Part shown: in pieces, positions 31,812 to 41,147 of the stretch
Numbering within the stretch: the first letter of the stretch is position 1
How the letters are laid out: every line of letters starts with the position of its first letter
From: JASFTV01 sp050050615
GTDB lineage: Bacteria > Desulfobacterota > DSM-4660 > Desulfatiglandales > HGW-15
NCBI GenBank assembly: GCA_050050615.1
Contig: JASFTV010000002.1
Span: 1-45,487, forward strand
Length of the DNA: 45,487 bases
Reading direction: 5' to 3'
Position numbers and translations under genes: made by a program
The notes under the pieces: model-generated
What the model saw: only the letters and a program-made list of their open reading frames with translations
Told to the model about the DNA's origin: nothing
Databases searched by the model: none

Positions 31812-33620
31812 ATGCTTTACGGATATGGCGGGCACAATTTGCGTGTTGATCTGACCAGTGGCAAAATCTTGCGGGAAAAAAGTGATCCCCGGTACATGAT
31901 CAGGGCTATTGGCGGTCGCGGATTGAATTCCTGGCGTCTTTATGATGAATTAAAAAGAGATATCGATCCTCTCTCGCCCGAGAACATGCTTCTCATCGGT
32001 GTCGGTCCCTTGACCGGTTCCTTCCTCAGCGCCTCGGCCTACATGACCATCTCAGGAAAATCCCCTCTGACCGGCATACTGGGGGATTCGGCCGCCGGCG
32101 GGTTTTTCGGTCCTGAGCTGAAACAAGCCGGTTACGATCAAGTCATCATTGCCGGCAAAGCGGACAAGCCTTCTTATCTGCTCATCGCTGATGACCATGT
32201 AGAGATCAAGGATGCATCCCACTTGTGGGGACTGGATCTTTGGCAGGCGACATCTGCAATCCGCCGGGAGCTTGGAGACAATGCCGTCCAGGTCGCGGCC
32301 ATTGGACCTGCCGGCGAGAACCTCGTCAAATTCGCGACCGTAGCGTGTAACAATTCCCGGATGTTCGGACGTACGGGCATGGGCTGCCTCTTCGGTTCTA
32401 AAAACCTCAAAGCCGTGGCCGTGCGAGGCACCACCCCTGTGTCTGTGGCCGATCCCTTGGCCTGCTTGGATCTGTGCCGGGAACTGGACCGCCGAATCAT
32501 GACCCATCCGGAGTGGGACCGGCGCCATGACATGGGCTCCACCCTTCTGATGAAGGCCCTGAACGGTATCGGTATTCTGCCCACCAATCACTTCCAGAAA
32601 GGCATTTGTGATTACGTGGACAAAATCAGCGGGGAAACGCTGGCCGAAAAATACAAGGTCAAGAACAAGAGTTGCTTCAATTGCAACATCCACTGTTCCC
32701 GGTACTATATTACCGATCAGGTGGAATCCGAAGGCCCGGAATTTGAGACCCTCTGCAGTTATTCGTCCCGAATCGGCATCGATGATCTCAAATTCACGCT
32801 CAGAATGAATGCATATCTTAACCGCATGGGAATGGATTCCCTCAGCAGCGGGGAGACCATCGGCTGGGCCATGGAATGCTTTCAGAGGGGGCTGTTGAAC
32901 CGGGACGACATGGACGGCGTGGACTTCACTTGGGGCAATAAAGAAACCATTGAAAAAATCCTGGAACTTATTGTCCACCGGGAAGGTATCGGAGATGCCT
33001 TTGCAGAAGGGACCCGGTCATTGGCCCGGCGGTTCGGCCGCGGAACCGAAAAGTACGCTTTTCAGGTCAAGGGGCTCGACGTCATCTGTGGAGACCCGAG
33101 GGGCATCAAGGCCTTTGGTCTCACCTACGCCATCGCTTCTCGGGGAGCGGACCATCTGAGAGCCGAGCCTTTCTTCGAGTTGACCGAACGATACGACGAG
33201 GCGGAAAGGCGGTGGGGAATTCGCGACATCGCCAACCGGCTCTCCAACAATGGAAAGCCTGTCCTCGTCGAGCACACGGAACGTCAGGCGCTCCTCACCG
33301 ACTGTTTGACCATGTGCAAGAATATCGGCCTCTCCATGGATGTCCTGGACTTCGATTTGGCCTCAAAACTGTTGGTCGCCGGTACAGGGTTGGATTTCAA
33401 CCCCGACCGGATGGACCGAAGCCTTCGCGGTATCATTGATGCTGATCGGAAAATGAACATCGATTTCGGAATCAACGCCTCTATGGACACGTTGCCCCAT
33501 CGCTTCACCCATGAACCCCTGGAGGAAGGCCCCTCAAAAGGTCAAGTGGTGCCCGTGACGGAAATGGTCAAGGAATATTACAAGCTTCGAGGTTGGGACG
33601 ACCAGGGCAGACCCCGGTAA
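31812..33620 (+). CDS. aor: Aldehyde ferredoxin oxidoreductase (tungsten-type)
   Basis: A 602-residue AOR family enzyme oxidising aldehydes to acids (or reducing acids) with a W/Mo-bispterin cofactor in the cytoplasm. N-terminal AOR domain: GGRGLNSWRLYDEL, GPLTGSFLSASAYMTISGKS, GDSAAGGFFGPELKQAGYD. A 4Fe-4S site is at C288, C291 and C295 (CFNCNIHC) with a later Cys at about 498/502. GPAGENLVKFA and GRTGMGCLFGSKNLKAVAV contact the pterin. The immediately upstream ferredoxin gene indicates the electron partner. Substrate unknown. Confidence 0.93.
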   Translation: MLYGYGGHNLRVDLTSGKILREKSDPRYMIRAIGGRGLNSWRLYDELKRDIDPLSPENMLLIGVGPLTGSFLSASAYMTISGKSPLTGILGDSAAGGFFGPELKQAGYDQVIIAGKADKPSYLLIADDHVEIKDASHLWGLDLWQATSAIRRELGDNAVQVAAIGPAGENLVKFATVACNNSRMFGRTGMGCLFGSKNLKAVAVRGTTPVSVADPLACLDLCRELDRRIMTHPEWDRRHDMGSTLLMKALNGIGILPTNHFQKGICDYVDKISGETLAEKYKVKNKSCFNCNIHCSRYYITDQVESEGPEFETLCSYSSRIGIDDLKFTLRMNAYLNRMGMDSLSSGETIGWAMECFQRGLLNRDDMDGVDFTWGNKETIEKILELIVHREGIGDAFAEGTRSLARRFGRGTEKYAFQVKGLDVICGDPRGIKAFGLTYAIASRGADHLRAEPFFELTERYDEAERRWGIRDIANRLSNNGKPVLVEHTERQALLTDCLTMCKNIGLSMDVLDFDLASKLLVAGTGLDFNPDRMDRSLRGIIDADRKMNIDFGINASMDTLPHRFTHEPLEEGPSKGQVVPVTEMVKEYYKLRGWDDQGRPR

Positions 33621-33764
33621 CCAGTTCAGAGAGAATTCTAACCCATCTGCAGTGCTCAAGAATATTTGTTTCTTTTTTCCCGAGTCATTTGCTGGATTTT
33701 ATTCTAAATGCCTGATAGTGTGATTATTTGGGAAAAATGAATCGGTGCTTCATGCGAGGTGCCC

Positions 33765-33870
33765 ATGGGAGCCTGATTTTCGGGAACCGTGGTGCATCCT
33801 GTAAAAACAGGCATTGAACTCGTTGAAAAGCGTGTTTTCGATTTATTTTGGACAGCAGTATGATAGTATA
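33765..33870 (+). repeat. Direct repeat C1 (upstream of the Liv binding-protein gene)
   Basis: About 106 bases, closely related to 35243-35348. The best-kept part is AAGCGTGTTTTCGATTTATT; CTGTAAAAACAGGCATTGAA is also shared with few changes. No gene is seen in the rest of 33621-34009. Confidence 0.75.
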
Positions 33871-34009
33871 GGCCCCCTGGTGACTGTACGACTCCTCGGT
33901 CTGCGCGCTTTACGAAAATACCCATACGTGAAGCATGATAGACAAGCTAACGACTAACTGTCAGCTATGATCCATTAACCATTAAGCATTAAATAGAGGA
34001 GGGGAGACG

Positions 34010-35170
34010 ATGAAAAGGTCACTGATAATATTTTTCTGGATAGGTGCCATGGTTCTGTTTTTCTCAGGGACCGGGCTTGCTGCAGATGTAACTGAAGGCA
34101 TCCATGTAGGAAATGCCGGCGCATTCACAGGAGATGCAGCCGCACCGTGTATGGAAATTTTTAATTCTGCTCAGCTGGCGGTGGATGAGTGGAACAAGAA
34201 AGGCGGCATCCAGGGTGTCAAAATCAAACACATCATGGGCGATGATGCTATGGACCCGGCTCAGGGCGTCAACGTGGCCCAGAAATTCGTCGCTGACGAA
34301 TTGATGTACGGCGTCATCGGCCCGCCGATGAGCCACATTGCTCAAGCCACCATGAAAATTTATGGCAACGCCAACCTCGCCTGCATTACAAGCGCGGCCT
34401 CAAAACCGGATCTGACCGAGCAGGGGTACGAACACTTTTTCAGGGTGAATGCGAGAAACGATGCCCACGGATGGAACTGCGCCCTTTTTATCCAGAAGCA
34501 CCTCAACGCCGGGAATGTGGCTATCCTCAACGAGAAGGTCGCATATTGTGAGAACCTCGCCAGTGAAACCATTAAGGGCCTGAAGAAATTAGACATATCG
34601 GATATTATGCAGGACACCATTGTCGGTGGATCAAAGGACTTTTCAGCTGTGATGACGAAAGTGAAGGCCTACAAACCCGATGTTCTTTTCTTTGTGGCCA
34701 CCGCTGCTCCGGATCAGGCGATCGGCGTCCGACAAATGAAGGAGTTTGGTATTGACGCCATCTTTTTTGGAACGGAGGGGGCAAGAGACAAGAAGGATTT
34801 TATTGAGGCGTCTGAGGGTGCCGCTCAGGGTGCCTACGTATATCATTTCTCCCCTGACATCTTTGCCATACCGGAAGCGGCCAGTTACATCAAGAATTTT
34901 GAACGCAAGTATGGAACCATCAGTGGGTTCGGTCCACCCGCTTACGAGGCGATGAATATCTTACTAACCGCCATCGACAAAGCAGCGAAGGACGGACAGA
35001 TCACCCGCAAGGAAGTCGTAAAATACGTATCTCAGACCAAGAACTATAGGGGCATCCTCGGGTTCCCCGTGACCTTTGATGAGAAAGGTGACCTGAAAGG
35101 AGGCGCCACTTACTTCTTTCAAGTGGCCGGAAAGGACTTCAAGCAGATAACGGTTATGACAGGAAAATAG
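34010..35170 (+). CDS. ABC transporter substrate-binding protein (Leu/Ile/Val type)
   Basis: A periplasmic binding protein, 386 residues. The signal peptide ends near GTGLAA-DV. IHVGNAGAFTGDAAAPCMEI, VAQKFVADELMYGVIGPPMS and FFGTEGARDKKDFIEA follow the LivJ/K family pattern. AGGAGGGGAG precedes the ATG. A strong terminator follows and permease genes come next. Such proteins in anaerobes also bind aromatic acids, amides or short acids, so branched-chain amino acids should not be assumed. Confidence 0.9.
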   Translation: MKRSLIIFFWIGAMVLFFSGTGLAADVTEGIHVGNAGAFTGDAAAPCMEIFNSAQLAVDEWNKKGGIQGVKIKHIMGDDAMDPAQGVNVAQKFVADELMYGVIGPPMSHIAQATMKIYGNANLACITSAASKPDLTEQGYEHFFRVNARNDAHGWNCALFIQKHLNAGNVAILNEKVAYCENLASETIKGLKKLDISDIMQDTIVGGSKDFSAVMTKVKAYKPDVLFFVATAAPDQAIGVRQMKEFGIDAIFFGTEGARDKKDFIEASEGAAQGAYVYHFSPDIFAIPEAASYIKNFERKYGTISGFGPPAYEAMNILLTAIDKAAKDGQITRKEVVKYVSQTKNYRGILGFPVTFDEKGDLKGGATYFFQVAGKDFKQITVMTGK

Positions 35171-35182
35171 CCGTGTACGAAT

Positions 35183-35223
35183 GAAGGCCCTAATCAACAA
35201 CTCGGTTAGGGCCTTCCGTTTTT
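35183..35223 (+). terminator. Rho-independent terminator after the binding-protein gene
   Basis: A perfect 11-bp stem, GAAGGCCCTAA/TTAGGGCCTTC, with a 12-base loop, followed by CGTTTTT. It lies 12 bases after the stop and before the permease genes. Confidence 0.9.
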
Positions 35224-35242
35224 GAGTCGCGGCTGGTTTCTT

Positions 35243-35348
35243 ATGGGAACCTGAATTTTGGGCAGTGCGGGGCATCTTGTAAATACAGGCATTTAGCTCG
35301 TTCAGAAGCGTGTTTTCGATTTATTTTGTACAACAGTGTATTGTGGTA
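35243..35348 (+). repeat. Direct repeat C2 (upstream of livH)
   Basis: Second copy of repeat C, same orientation as C1, ending 44 bases before the livH ATG. It shares AAGCGTGTTTTCGATTTATT exactly. Confidence 0.75.
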
Positions 35349-35391
35349 TTCTTCCTAAACAATTCCGGTTACGTCAATCCGTACACACCTC

Positions 35392-36324
35392 ATGGGAATA
35401 TACCTCGAGCAATTACCTCAACAACTGGTCAATGGTCTCACCTTGGGAGGCGTTTATGCGCTGATTGCCATCGGTTACACCATGGTTTACGGCATCCTGT
35501 TCATGCTGAATTTCGCCCATGGTGAGATCTACATGATAGGTGGGTTTGCCGGGTGGTGGGTCCTTAACCTCTTGAGCAGCAATAACCAGCCCATCATGAA
35601 CGCCACCCTCGTCATAGCTTTGATGATCATCGTGGCCATGGCGGCTTCCGGCTTGCTGGGCATGGCAGTAGAAAGATTCGCCTACCGCCCTTTACGACAA
35701 GCCCCTCGAATGAATCTGCTTCTCAGTGCTCTCGGAGTCTCCATTTTCTTGCAAAACCTGGTCTTAAACTTTCAAGGCGCAAAACCTCGCTTTTTTCTTG
35801 TTTCCTCACTGATCCCTCCTGGCTTCCGCGTTTTTGAAATAGGCAATGTGGTCTTCTCCTTCATGCGGATTCTGGTCATCGTAGTCTCTTTCATGCTCAT
35901 GGCCCTTTTAACCTATGTGGTAAAGAACACGAAGGTGGGAAAGGCGATGCGGGCCACTGCCCAGGATATCGAGGCAGCATCGTTCATGGGGATCGACACG
36001 GACCGCATCATTGTTTACGTCTTTCTTATCGGGTCCGCCCTTGGAGGAGCAGCCGGAACTCTCGTGGGCCTACTCTTCACGCAGGTCGATTACTATGTGG
36101 GATTTCAAGCCGGATTGAAGGGATTTACAGCCGCTGTGCTGGGAGGCATCGGAAACATTTTCGGTGCCATGCTCGGCGGTATCATCCTCGGTTTGCTCGA
36201 ATCTCTGGCGACCACTTTCTTTCCCTCTGCATACAAGGATGTTGTCGCTTTCACCGTCCTTATCGTCGTCCTCATATTCCGGCCTTGGGGATTGATGGGC
36301 GAAAAAATGCCTGAGAAGGTATGA
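35392..36324 (+). CDS. livH: Branched-chain amino acid-type ABC permease
   Basis: A 310-residue inner-membrane permease with about eight helices. GLTLGGVYALIAIGYTMVYG and INFAHGE-like LNFAHGEIYMIGG at the start are LivH hallmarks. The coupling-loop region is VGKAMRATAQDIEAASFMGI, and AAVLGGIGNIFGAMLGGIIL ends the domain. The stop overlaps the next start (ATGA). No good ribosome site precedes the ATG. Confidence 0.92.
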   Translation: MGIYLEQLPQQLVNGLTLGGVYALIAIGYTMVYGILFMLNFAHGEIYMIGGFAGWWVLNLLSSNNQPIMNATLVIALMIIVAMAASGLLGMAVERFAYRPLRQAPRMNLLLSALGVSIFLQNLVLNFQGAKPRFFLVSSLIPPGFRVFEIGNVVFSFMRILVIVVSFMLMALLTYVVKNTKVGKAMRATAQDIEAASFMGIDTDRIIVYVFLIGSALGGAAGTLVGLLFTQVDYYVGFQAGLKGFTAAVLGGIGNIFGAMLGGIILGLLESLATTFFPSAYKDVVAFTVLIVVLIFRPWGLMGEKMPEKV

Positions 36325-38198
36325 TGGACAACGTTTTCGCGGTTAGCTTAATCAGTAAGAGAAATAGGTCCATGCTCTATGCGGCCATGGGTGTCCTTCT
36401 GGTCTTCATCCCCCACATGATGCCAAATAATTACTGGCTGAGGATTTACACCATGACGGGTATTTACGTCATGCTCGCCCTCGGCCTGAATGTGGTGGCC
36501 GGATTTGCCGGTCTCTTGGATCTAGCATACGTCGCCTTTTTCGGCATCGGAGGATACACATTCGCCCTCCTGTCTTCGAGGCAATTTGATATACACCTCC
36601 CATTTCTGCTTGTCTTGCCCCTTGCCGCATTGATCACCATGGGCTTTGGATTCGCTTTGGGCTCAACCAGTATGCGCTTAAGAGGTGATTACCTGGCGAT
36701 CGTCACCTTGGCGTTCGCTCAGATTTTCAAGCTTTTGTTGCTCAATCTTGACCGTCCCATCAACATTACCGGCGGTGTCAACGGTATCTATAATTTTGAT
36801 CCCATTGAGATCTTCGGTCTTAGAATTATCTCGCCCACAGCCTACGCCTATCTCATCTGGTTTTCGGCAATCCTCGTCCTTATCGGATGCTCACGCCTCA
36901 AGACTTCACGCTACGGCAGGGGTTGGGAGGCCATCAGGGAAGACGAACTCGCAGCAGAGACTTTGGGCGTCAACACGACTTGGATGAAGCTCAAGGCCTT
37001 TGCCGGTGGGGCATTTATTGCCGGTGGAACGGGTGCCCTCTTCGCATCGTTTCAGGACTCTGTCTTTCCCAACAACTTTGATTTTCCGCAGCTCGTAATC
37101 GTTTACTGCATGGTCATTCTTGGCGGTCTGGGCAACATTTTGGGCGTCATCCTTGGCGCGATCCTGCTTTCCATACTCCCTGAGTTTCTCCGGGAGTACG
37201 GGGCATACCGCATGATGTCCTACGGCCTTATTCTTATTGTTCTGATGGCCCTGAGGCCCCAGGGCCTTCTCGGCTCCATAGGGTTTTTGATCAAGGAGGA
37301 GAAAAGACCGGGTAAGGACGAGACCGGGCTCCTCAAAACATCGACCGAGCTTTACTACGACGAGGAACAGAGGGCAGCCGCTGAAAAGCCAAAGTATACT
37401 AAAACAGATCGGGTTGTGCTTGAGCTCAAGGATGTAAACATGAGTTTTGGCGGGCTTGTGGCCGTCAACAACCTAAGTTTTCGGCTGTTTGACAGAGAAA
37501 TCCTGAGCATCATCGGGCCGAACGGGGCGGGAAAAACAACCGTTTTCAACCTGATTTCTGGAATATATCCGCCTAGCGTAGGCTCAATCACATACAATGG
37601 CTCTGAGCTCACAGGCCTGAAACCTCATCAGGTAGCAAAAGCGGGAATAGCGAGAACGTTTCAAACCCTCAGGCTGTTTAGTAAAATGACCGTTCTGGAT
37701 AACGCAAAAGTATCGCAATTTTGCCGGACAAAATCCGGCCCGATATCAATTCTTTCTCATTTTCCCCGTTTTCGAAGGGAAGAGTCTGAAACGGATAAAC
37801 GCGTTAAAGAGGTCCTGGGCCTTTTCGGCACCAGGCTTACAGGTTACCGCTACGATCAGCAGGCCATATTTCTTTCCTATGCCAACAGAAGGCGTCTTGA
37901 AATCGCTCGAGCGATCGCCACCGATGCCAAAGTCCTGATGCTGGATGAGCCGTCAGCCGGGATGAACCCCCAAGAAACCCTGGAGATTACCGATTTCATT
38001 AAAAAACTCAGGGACCTCTTCGGCTATACGGTCGTTGTCATCGAGCATAAGTTAAACGTTGTGAAAACGATTTCCGACAGGGTCATCGCTCTTGATTACG
38101 GAAGAAAGATCGCCGAGGGCAGCTATGACGAAGTAGCCGGTAACGAACAGGTTATCCAGGCCTATCTGGGAAGAAAGAGGGTGGGCGGAGCGGAATGA
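36321..38198 (+). CDS. livM/livG: Fused LivM permease and LivG ATP-binding protein
   Basis: A 625-residue fusion. Residues 1 to about 330 form a LivM permease (ALGLNVVAGFAGLLDLAYVA, GDYLAIVTLAFAQIF, YCMVILGGLGNILGVILGA). A charged linker of about 35 residues follows, then a LivG ATPase from about 362: Walker A GPNGAGKT at 399-406, signature LSYANRRRLEIA at 518 and Walker B VLMLDEPSAGMNPQE. The signature departs from the common LSYGxQRRLEIA. The reading frame is open without a break, so this is a real fusion rather than two genes. Forms the importer with LivH and LivF. Confidence 0.92.
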   Translation: MMDNVFAVSLISKRNRSMLYAAMGVLLVFIPHMMPNNYWLRIYTMTGIYVMLALGLNVVAGFAGLLDLAYVAFFGIGGYTFALLSSRQFDIHLPFLLVLPLAALITMGFGFALGSTSMRLRGDYLAIVTLAFAQIFKLLLLNLDRPINITGGVNGIYNFDPIEIFGLRIISPTAYAYLIWFSAILVLIGCSRLKTSRYGRGWEAIREDELAAETLGVNTTWMKLKAFAGGAFIAGGTGALFASFQDSVFPNNFDFPQLVIVYCMVILGGLGNILGVILGAILLSILPEFLREYGAYRMMSYGLILIVLMALRPQGLLGSIGFLIKEEKRPGKDETGLLKTSTELYYDEEQRAAAEKPKYTKTDRVVLELKDVNMSFGGLVAVNNLSFRLFDREILSIIGPNGAGKTTVFNLISGIYPPSVGSITYNGSELTGLKPHQVAKAGIARTFQTLRLFSKMTVLDNAKVSQFCRTKSGPISILSHFPRFRREESETDKRVKEVLGLFGTRLTGYRYDQQAIFLSYANRRRLEIARAIATDAKVLMLDEPSAGMNPQETLEITDFIKKLRDLFGYTVVVIEHKLNVVKTISDRVIALDYGRKIAEGSYDEVAGNEQVIQAYLGRKRVGGAE

Positions 38199-38927
38199 GT
38201 GATGAATAAAGCCCCCGTCCTAGAACTTGTCGGTGTTGATACCTATTACGGGAATATACAGGTATTGTATGACATCAATGTTGAGATCTTTGACGGCGAA
38301 CTGGTCTGTCTGTTGGGGGGGAATGCATCAGGAAAATCCACCACCCTGAAGACGATTCTGGGGGTTTGCAGGATCAAAAAAGGCGCGGTGAAACTCAGCG
38401 GCGAGAGAATTGACGGGAAACCCACAAGATACATCATATCAAAGGGTGTCTCTATTGTTCCTGAAAACAGGCGTATTTTCCCCAGGCTGACCGTCCTAGA
38501 GAACTTGGAGATGGGTGCATTCCTCAGGACGGATAAGGAAGAGATAGGAAAGGATATGGAGAAAATGTTGATCCTCTTCCCGGCTCTTAGGGAGAGAGTC
38601 CACAATCCAGGGATTACATTAAGTGGGGGTGAACAGCAGATGCTTGCAATGGCACGGGCACTTCTCTCAAACCCCAGTCTCCTTCTCATGGATGAGCCTT
38701 CAATGGGCCTTGCCCCGCTTCTCGTGGATCAACAATTCGAACTTATCCAGCAGGTCAATCAGAGAGGAACCACAGTTTTTGTAGTGGAACAGAACGCCAA
38801 CATGGCCCTCTCAGTTGCGGATCGAGGTTATGTCCTCCAGACAGGATACATCGTGCTGGCTGACAGTGCGACAAATCTTCTCAACAATGAAATGATGCAG
38901 AAGGCCTATCTCGGAGGGGAAGATTAG
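38199..38927 (+). CDS. livF: Branched-chain amino acid-type ABC ATP-binding protein
   Basis: A 242-residue ATPase. Walker A GGNASGKST is at 40-48, the signature LSGGEQQMLAMARAL and Walker B LLLMDEPSMGLAPLL follow. SIVPENRRIFPRLTVLENLE is the LivF Q-loop region. The start is GTG at 38199, directly after the previous stop, or ATG at 38202. The usual LivF Walker A is GxNGAGKTT; here Ala-Ser replaces Gly-Ala, which still satisfies the P-loop pattern. Confidence 0.92.
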   Translation: MMNKAPVLELVGVDTYYGNIQVLYDINVEIFDGELVCLLGGNASGKSTTLKTILGVCRIKKGAVKLSGERIDGKPTRYIISKGVSIVPENRRIFPRLTVLENLEMGAFLRTDKEEIGKDMEKMLILFPALRERVHNPGITLSGGEQQMLAMARALLSNPSLLLMDEPSMGLAPLLVDQQFELIQQVNQRGTTVFVVEQNANMALSVADRGYVLQTGYIVLADSATNLLNNEMMQKAYLGGED

Positions 38928-39212
38928 GCTGCGGGTGAAGAAGAACTTGTAAGATTGGTGAAAACGCTTTCTTTCTAGGAGGCCCTAGGGGCCGGAAGCA
39001 AGGGGATACCTATTCGGCTCTTGGGCGGTGACCGGACATTCGGGGTCCAGCCTGTTCATGGGAGATCCCCAGGTGTTTCTGGGCGTAAACCCTTCGTTTT
39101 TAAAAAGAAATCCCCCCGGACTACAAAGACAGTATCGACAAATACTTGCAAAATCCTAACCGGAGGTTGCTGAAAAGAAATCAAAGTCTCAGCTTTCCCT
39201 CGCACTTTTTTC
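38928..39212. other. Intergenic stretch between livF and the GntR promoter
   Basis: No gene, clear terminator or dispersed repeat recognised. CTAGG/CCTAG pairs occur around 38980. Confidence 0.4.
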
Positions 39213-39249
39213 TTGACTAACAGAATATAATGTATTTTGTATATATTAT
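39213..39249 (+). promoter_or_regulatory. Putative promoter and operator of the GntR gene
   Basis: TTGACT at 39213-39218 could be a -35. The AT-rich dyad ATAATGTAT, TTTGT, ATATATTAT (39227-39249, 8 of 9 pairs) ends 19 bases before the GntR start and would suit autoregulation. No experimental equivalent is known to me. Confidence 0.4.
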
Positions 39250-39268
39250 TACTTCGAGGAACCATCCT

Positions 39269-39952
39269 ATGCAGAAAATCGAAATCAAACCCTTACCCCA
39301 GCAAGTCGCCGATCAGATCCGGGAAATGATACGAAAAGGCCGCTTAATAAGAGGCCAAAAGATTGACGAAAAGTTTCTTTGCGACTCCATGGGAGTGAGC
39401 AGAACGCCGGTAAGGGAATCGCTCCGAATACTGCATTCGGAGGGGCTTATCGATCTCATTCCCCATAAGGGCGCCTATATCAGCCAACCCCCTATTGAAG
39501 ACATCAAGGACATGTTTCAGGTCATGAGCGTCCTGGAGGGCATGTGCGCTCGGCTCGCCTCACAAAATATGAAGGAAAAGGAGTTCAAAAAGATCGAAGC
39601 GCTTCATGAAAAGTTGGAGTGCCATTACCGCAACCGGAATCACGAAGAGTACCTGGATATCAATAGTGTCCTTCACATGTTTATCCAGGAATTGTCCGGC
39701 AATAAGACGCTCAACGAAGTTATCACGGGTCTCAGGTACAAGATCCTGCTCTATCGTCACAGGCAACTCTATCATAAAGATCGCTTCGACCAATCTATGC
39801 AGGAACATAGAGGTATTTTGGAGGCATTTCGCAAAAGGGATGCAGACCTGGCGGAAGCCTCTATGAAACGGCATTTGCTTAAGCAATGCGAGGCCTTAAT
39901 GGACCTGTATACCAGCAAAGAGGGTCGAGATGGTGAACCGTTGGCGGCGTAA
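39269..39952 (+). CDS. GntR family regulator with FCD domain
   Basis: A 227-residue transcription factor. The N-terminal winged helix is seen in KIDEKFLCDSMGVSRTPVRE and SLRILHSEGLIDLIPHKGAY. The C-terminal all-helical FCD ligand domain has metal-binding candidates D and H in YLDINSVLHMFI and QEHRGILEAF. FCD regulators sense organic acids. The start at 39269 has GAGGAA upstream; the frame is open from 39230 but the extra residues are not GntR-like. It likely controls the TRAP and acyl-CoA synthetase genes downstream. Confidence 0.9.
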   Translation: MQKIEIKPLPQQVADQIREMIRKGRLIRGQKIDEKFLCDSMGVSRTPVRESLRILHSEGLIDLIPHKGAYISQPPIEDIKDMFQVMSVLEGMCARLASQNMKEKEFKKIEALHEKLECHYRNRNHEEYLDINSVLHMFIQELSGNKTLNEVITGLRYKILLYRHRQLYHKDRFDQSMQEHRGILEAFRKRDADLAEASMKRHLLKQCEALMDLYTSKEGRDGEPLAA

Positions 39953-39998
39953 CAAAACCGTCCAGATCTGATAACCTTCACAGGAAAAGGAGGAAGTA

Positions 39999-41021
39999 AT
40001 GAAGGGGTATACAAGAAAACTGGCTGTTATAGCAATTGTTTTGTCTCTAGCATTCGCTGTGCTCGCTTTGGGCGATCGGGCGGATGCCGGACCGATGGTC
40101 CTTAAAGTTTCTCATCAATTTGCGGCCGGTGATGTCCGGGACAGGATGGGGCGCGTTTTTGGAGACATGGTCACGGAAAGGACAAATGGACAAATCAAAT
40201 TCCGCCACTATCCTGCCAAATCGCTTTTCAAGCCAAAAGCGCAATGGGATGCAATGCGTAAGGGCGCACTGGATATGTCTTGTTTTCCTCTGGACTATGC
40301 CTCCGGAAAGGTCCCCCAGCTTTCCATTACCTTAATGCCATGTTCCGTGACCAACATCAAACAGGGACTGAGTTGGAGGAACAAACGGATAGGCAAGAAA
40401 ATCGACGCGATCATGGAGCAGAACGGCGTTAAGAACCTTGTATGGGCCTGGTTCGATGGAGGCATCGCCAGCAAGATAAGACAGATAAAAGTTCCAGCCG
40501 ACGTTGATGGAACAAAATTAAGGGCGGCTGGCAAGAAGTTTGAATTTATGATGCGGCAGGCCGGGGCCTCGATTACCAGCATGCCTTCCTCAGAAACCTA
40601 CCATGCCCTCTCAACCGGCGTTCTGGATACCATGATGACCTCTTCCGCTTCTTTTGTTTCCTACCGTCTCTATGAGGTACTCAATTACATCAACGCCCCG
40701 AGAGATTATTCCATCTGGTACATGGCTGAGAATCTATGTATCTCCATGAAAACCTGGAATAGACTCACGCCTGATCAGCAGAAAATCTTCTTGGACGTGG
40801 CGGAATGGATGCACGAAAACTGGATTTATGACAACTTCAAGACACTGGTGGAGAAGCTCATAGATGCTTACACCGAAGCCGACGTTGATATTCATTACAT
40901 GAACAAGGCAGAATTTAATGGATGGCTGGCCTTCGCCAAGAAGACGGCCTGGAAAAACTTCGCTGAGACTGTCGATGGTGGCCAAGAGCTCCTGGATATG
41001 GCTTTGGAAGCCATGGAATAA
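39999..41021 (+). CDS. dctP: TRAP transporter solute-binding protein
   Basis: A 340-residue DctP family periplasmic protein with a signal peptide ending near RADAGP. LKVSHQFAAGDVRDRMGRVF, a hallmark start, then YPAKSLFKPKAQWDAMRKGA and RAAGKKFEFMMRQAGA (with the carboxylate-binding Arg) and SSETYHALSTGVLD follow. AAAGGAGGA precedes the ATG, 46 bases after the GntR gene. Substrate: probably a small carboxylate. Confidence 0.93.
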   Translation: MKGYTRKLAVIAIVLSLAFAVLALGDRADAGPMVLKVSHQFAAGDVRDRMGRVFGDMVTERTNGQIKFRHYPAKSLFKPKAQWDAMRKGALDMSCFPLDYASGKVPQLSITLMPCSVTNIKQGLSWRNKRIGKKIDAIMEQNGVKNLVWAWFDGGIASKIRQIKVPADVDGTKLRAAGKKFEFMMRQAGASITSMPSSETYHALSTGVLDTMMTSSASFVSYRLYEVLNYINAPRDYSIWYMAENLCISMKTWNRLTPDQQKIFLDVAEWMHENWIYDNFKTLVEKLIDAYTEADVDIHYMNKAEFNGWLAFAKKTAWKNFAETVDGGQELLDMALEAME

Positions 41022-41100
41022 GGGGCTTCGATGACAGGCCGACCACGCTTAAGGTAGAAGACCCCACTGACAGCCTCAAGGCTGCCTTTCGCCAAGACAA

Positions 41101-41147
41101 GACGGCTCATCCCATGGCCTTCAAGTAAGGGTCATGGGAGAGCCGTC
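41101..41147 (+). terminator. Hairpin after dctP, probable terminator or attenuator
   Basis: GACGGCTC-TCCCATG pairs with CATGGGA-GAGCCGTC around a loop of about 14 bases. A T-run is weak (CTGATCTTT). It may limit transcription into dctQM. Confidence 0.6.

Noticed and set aside
32052..32978. 308-codon minus-strand frame opposite the AOR gene
   Set aside because: His-rich shadow of a well-conserved gene; no own ribosome site.
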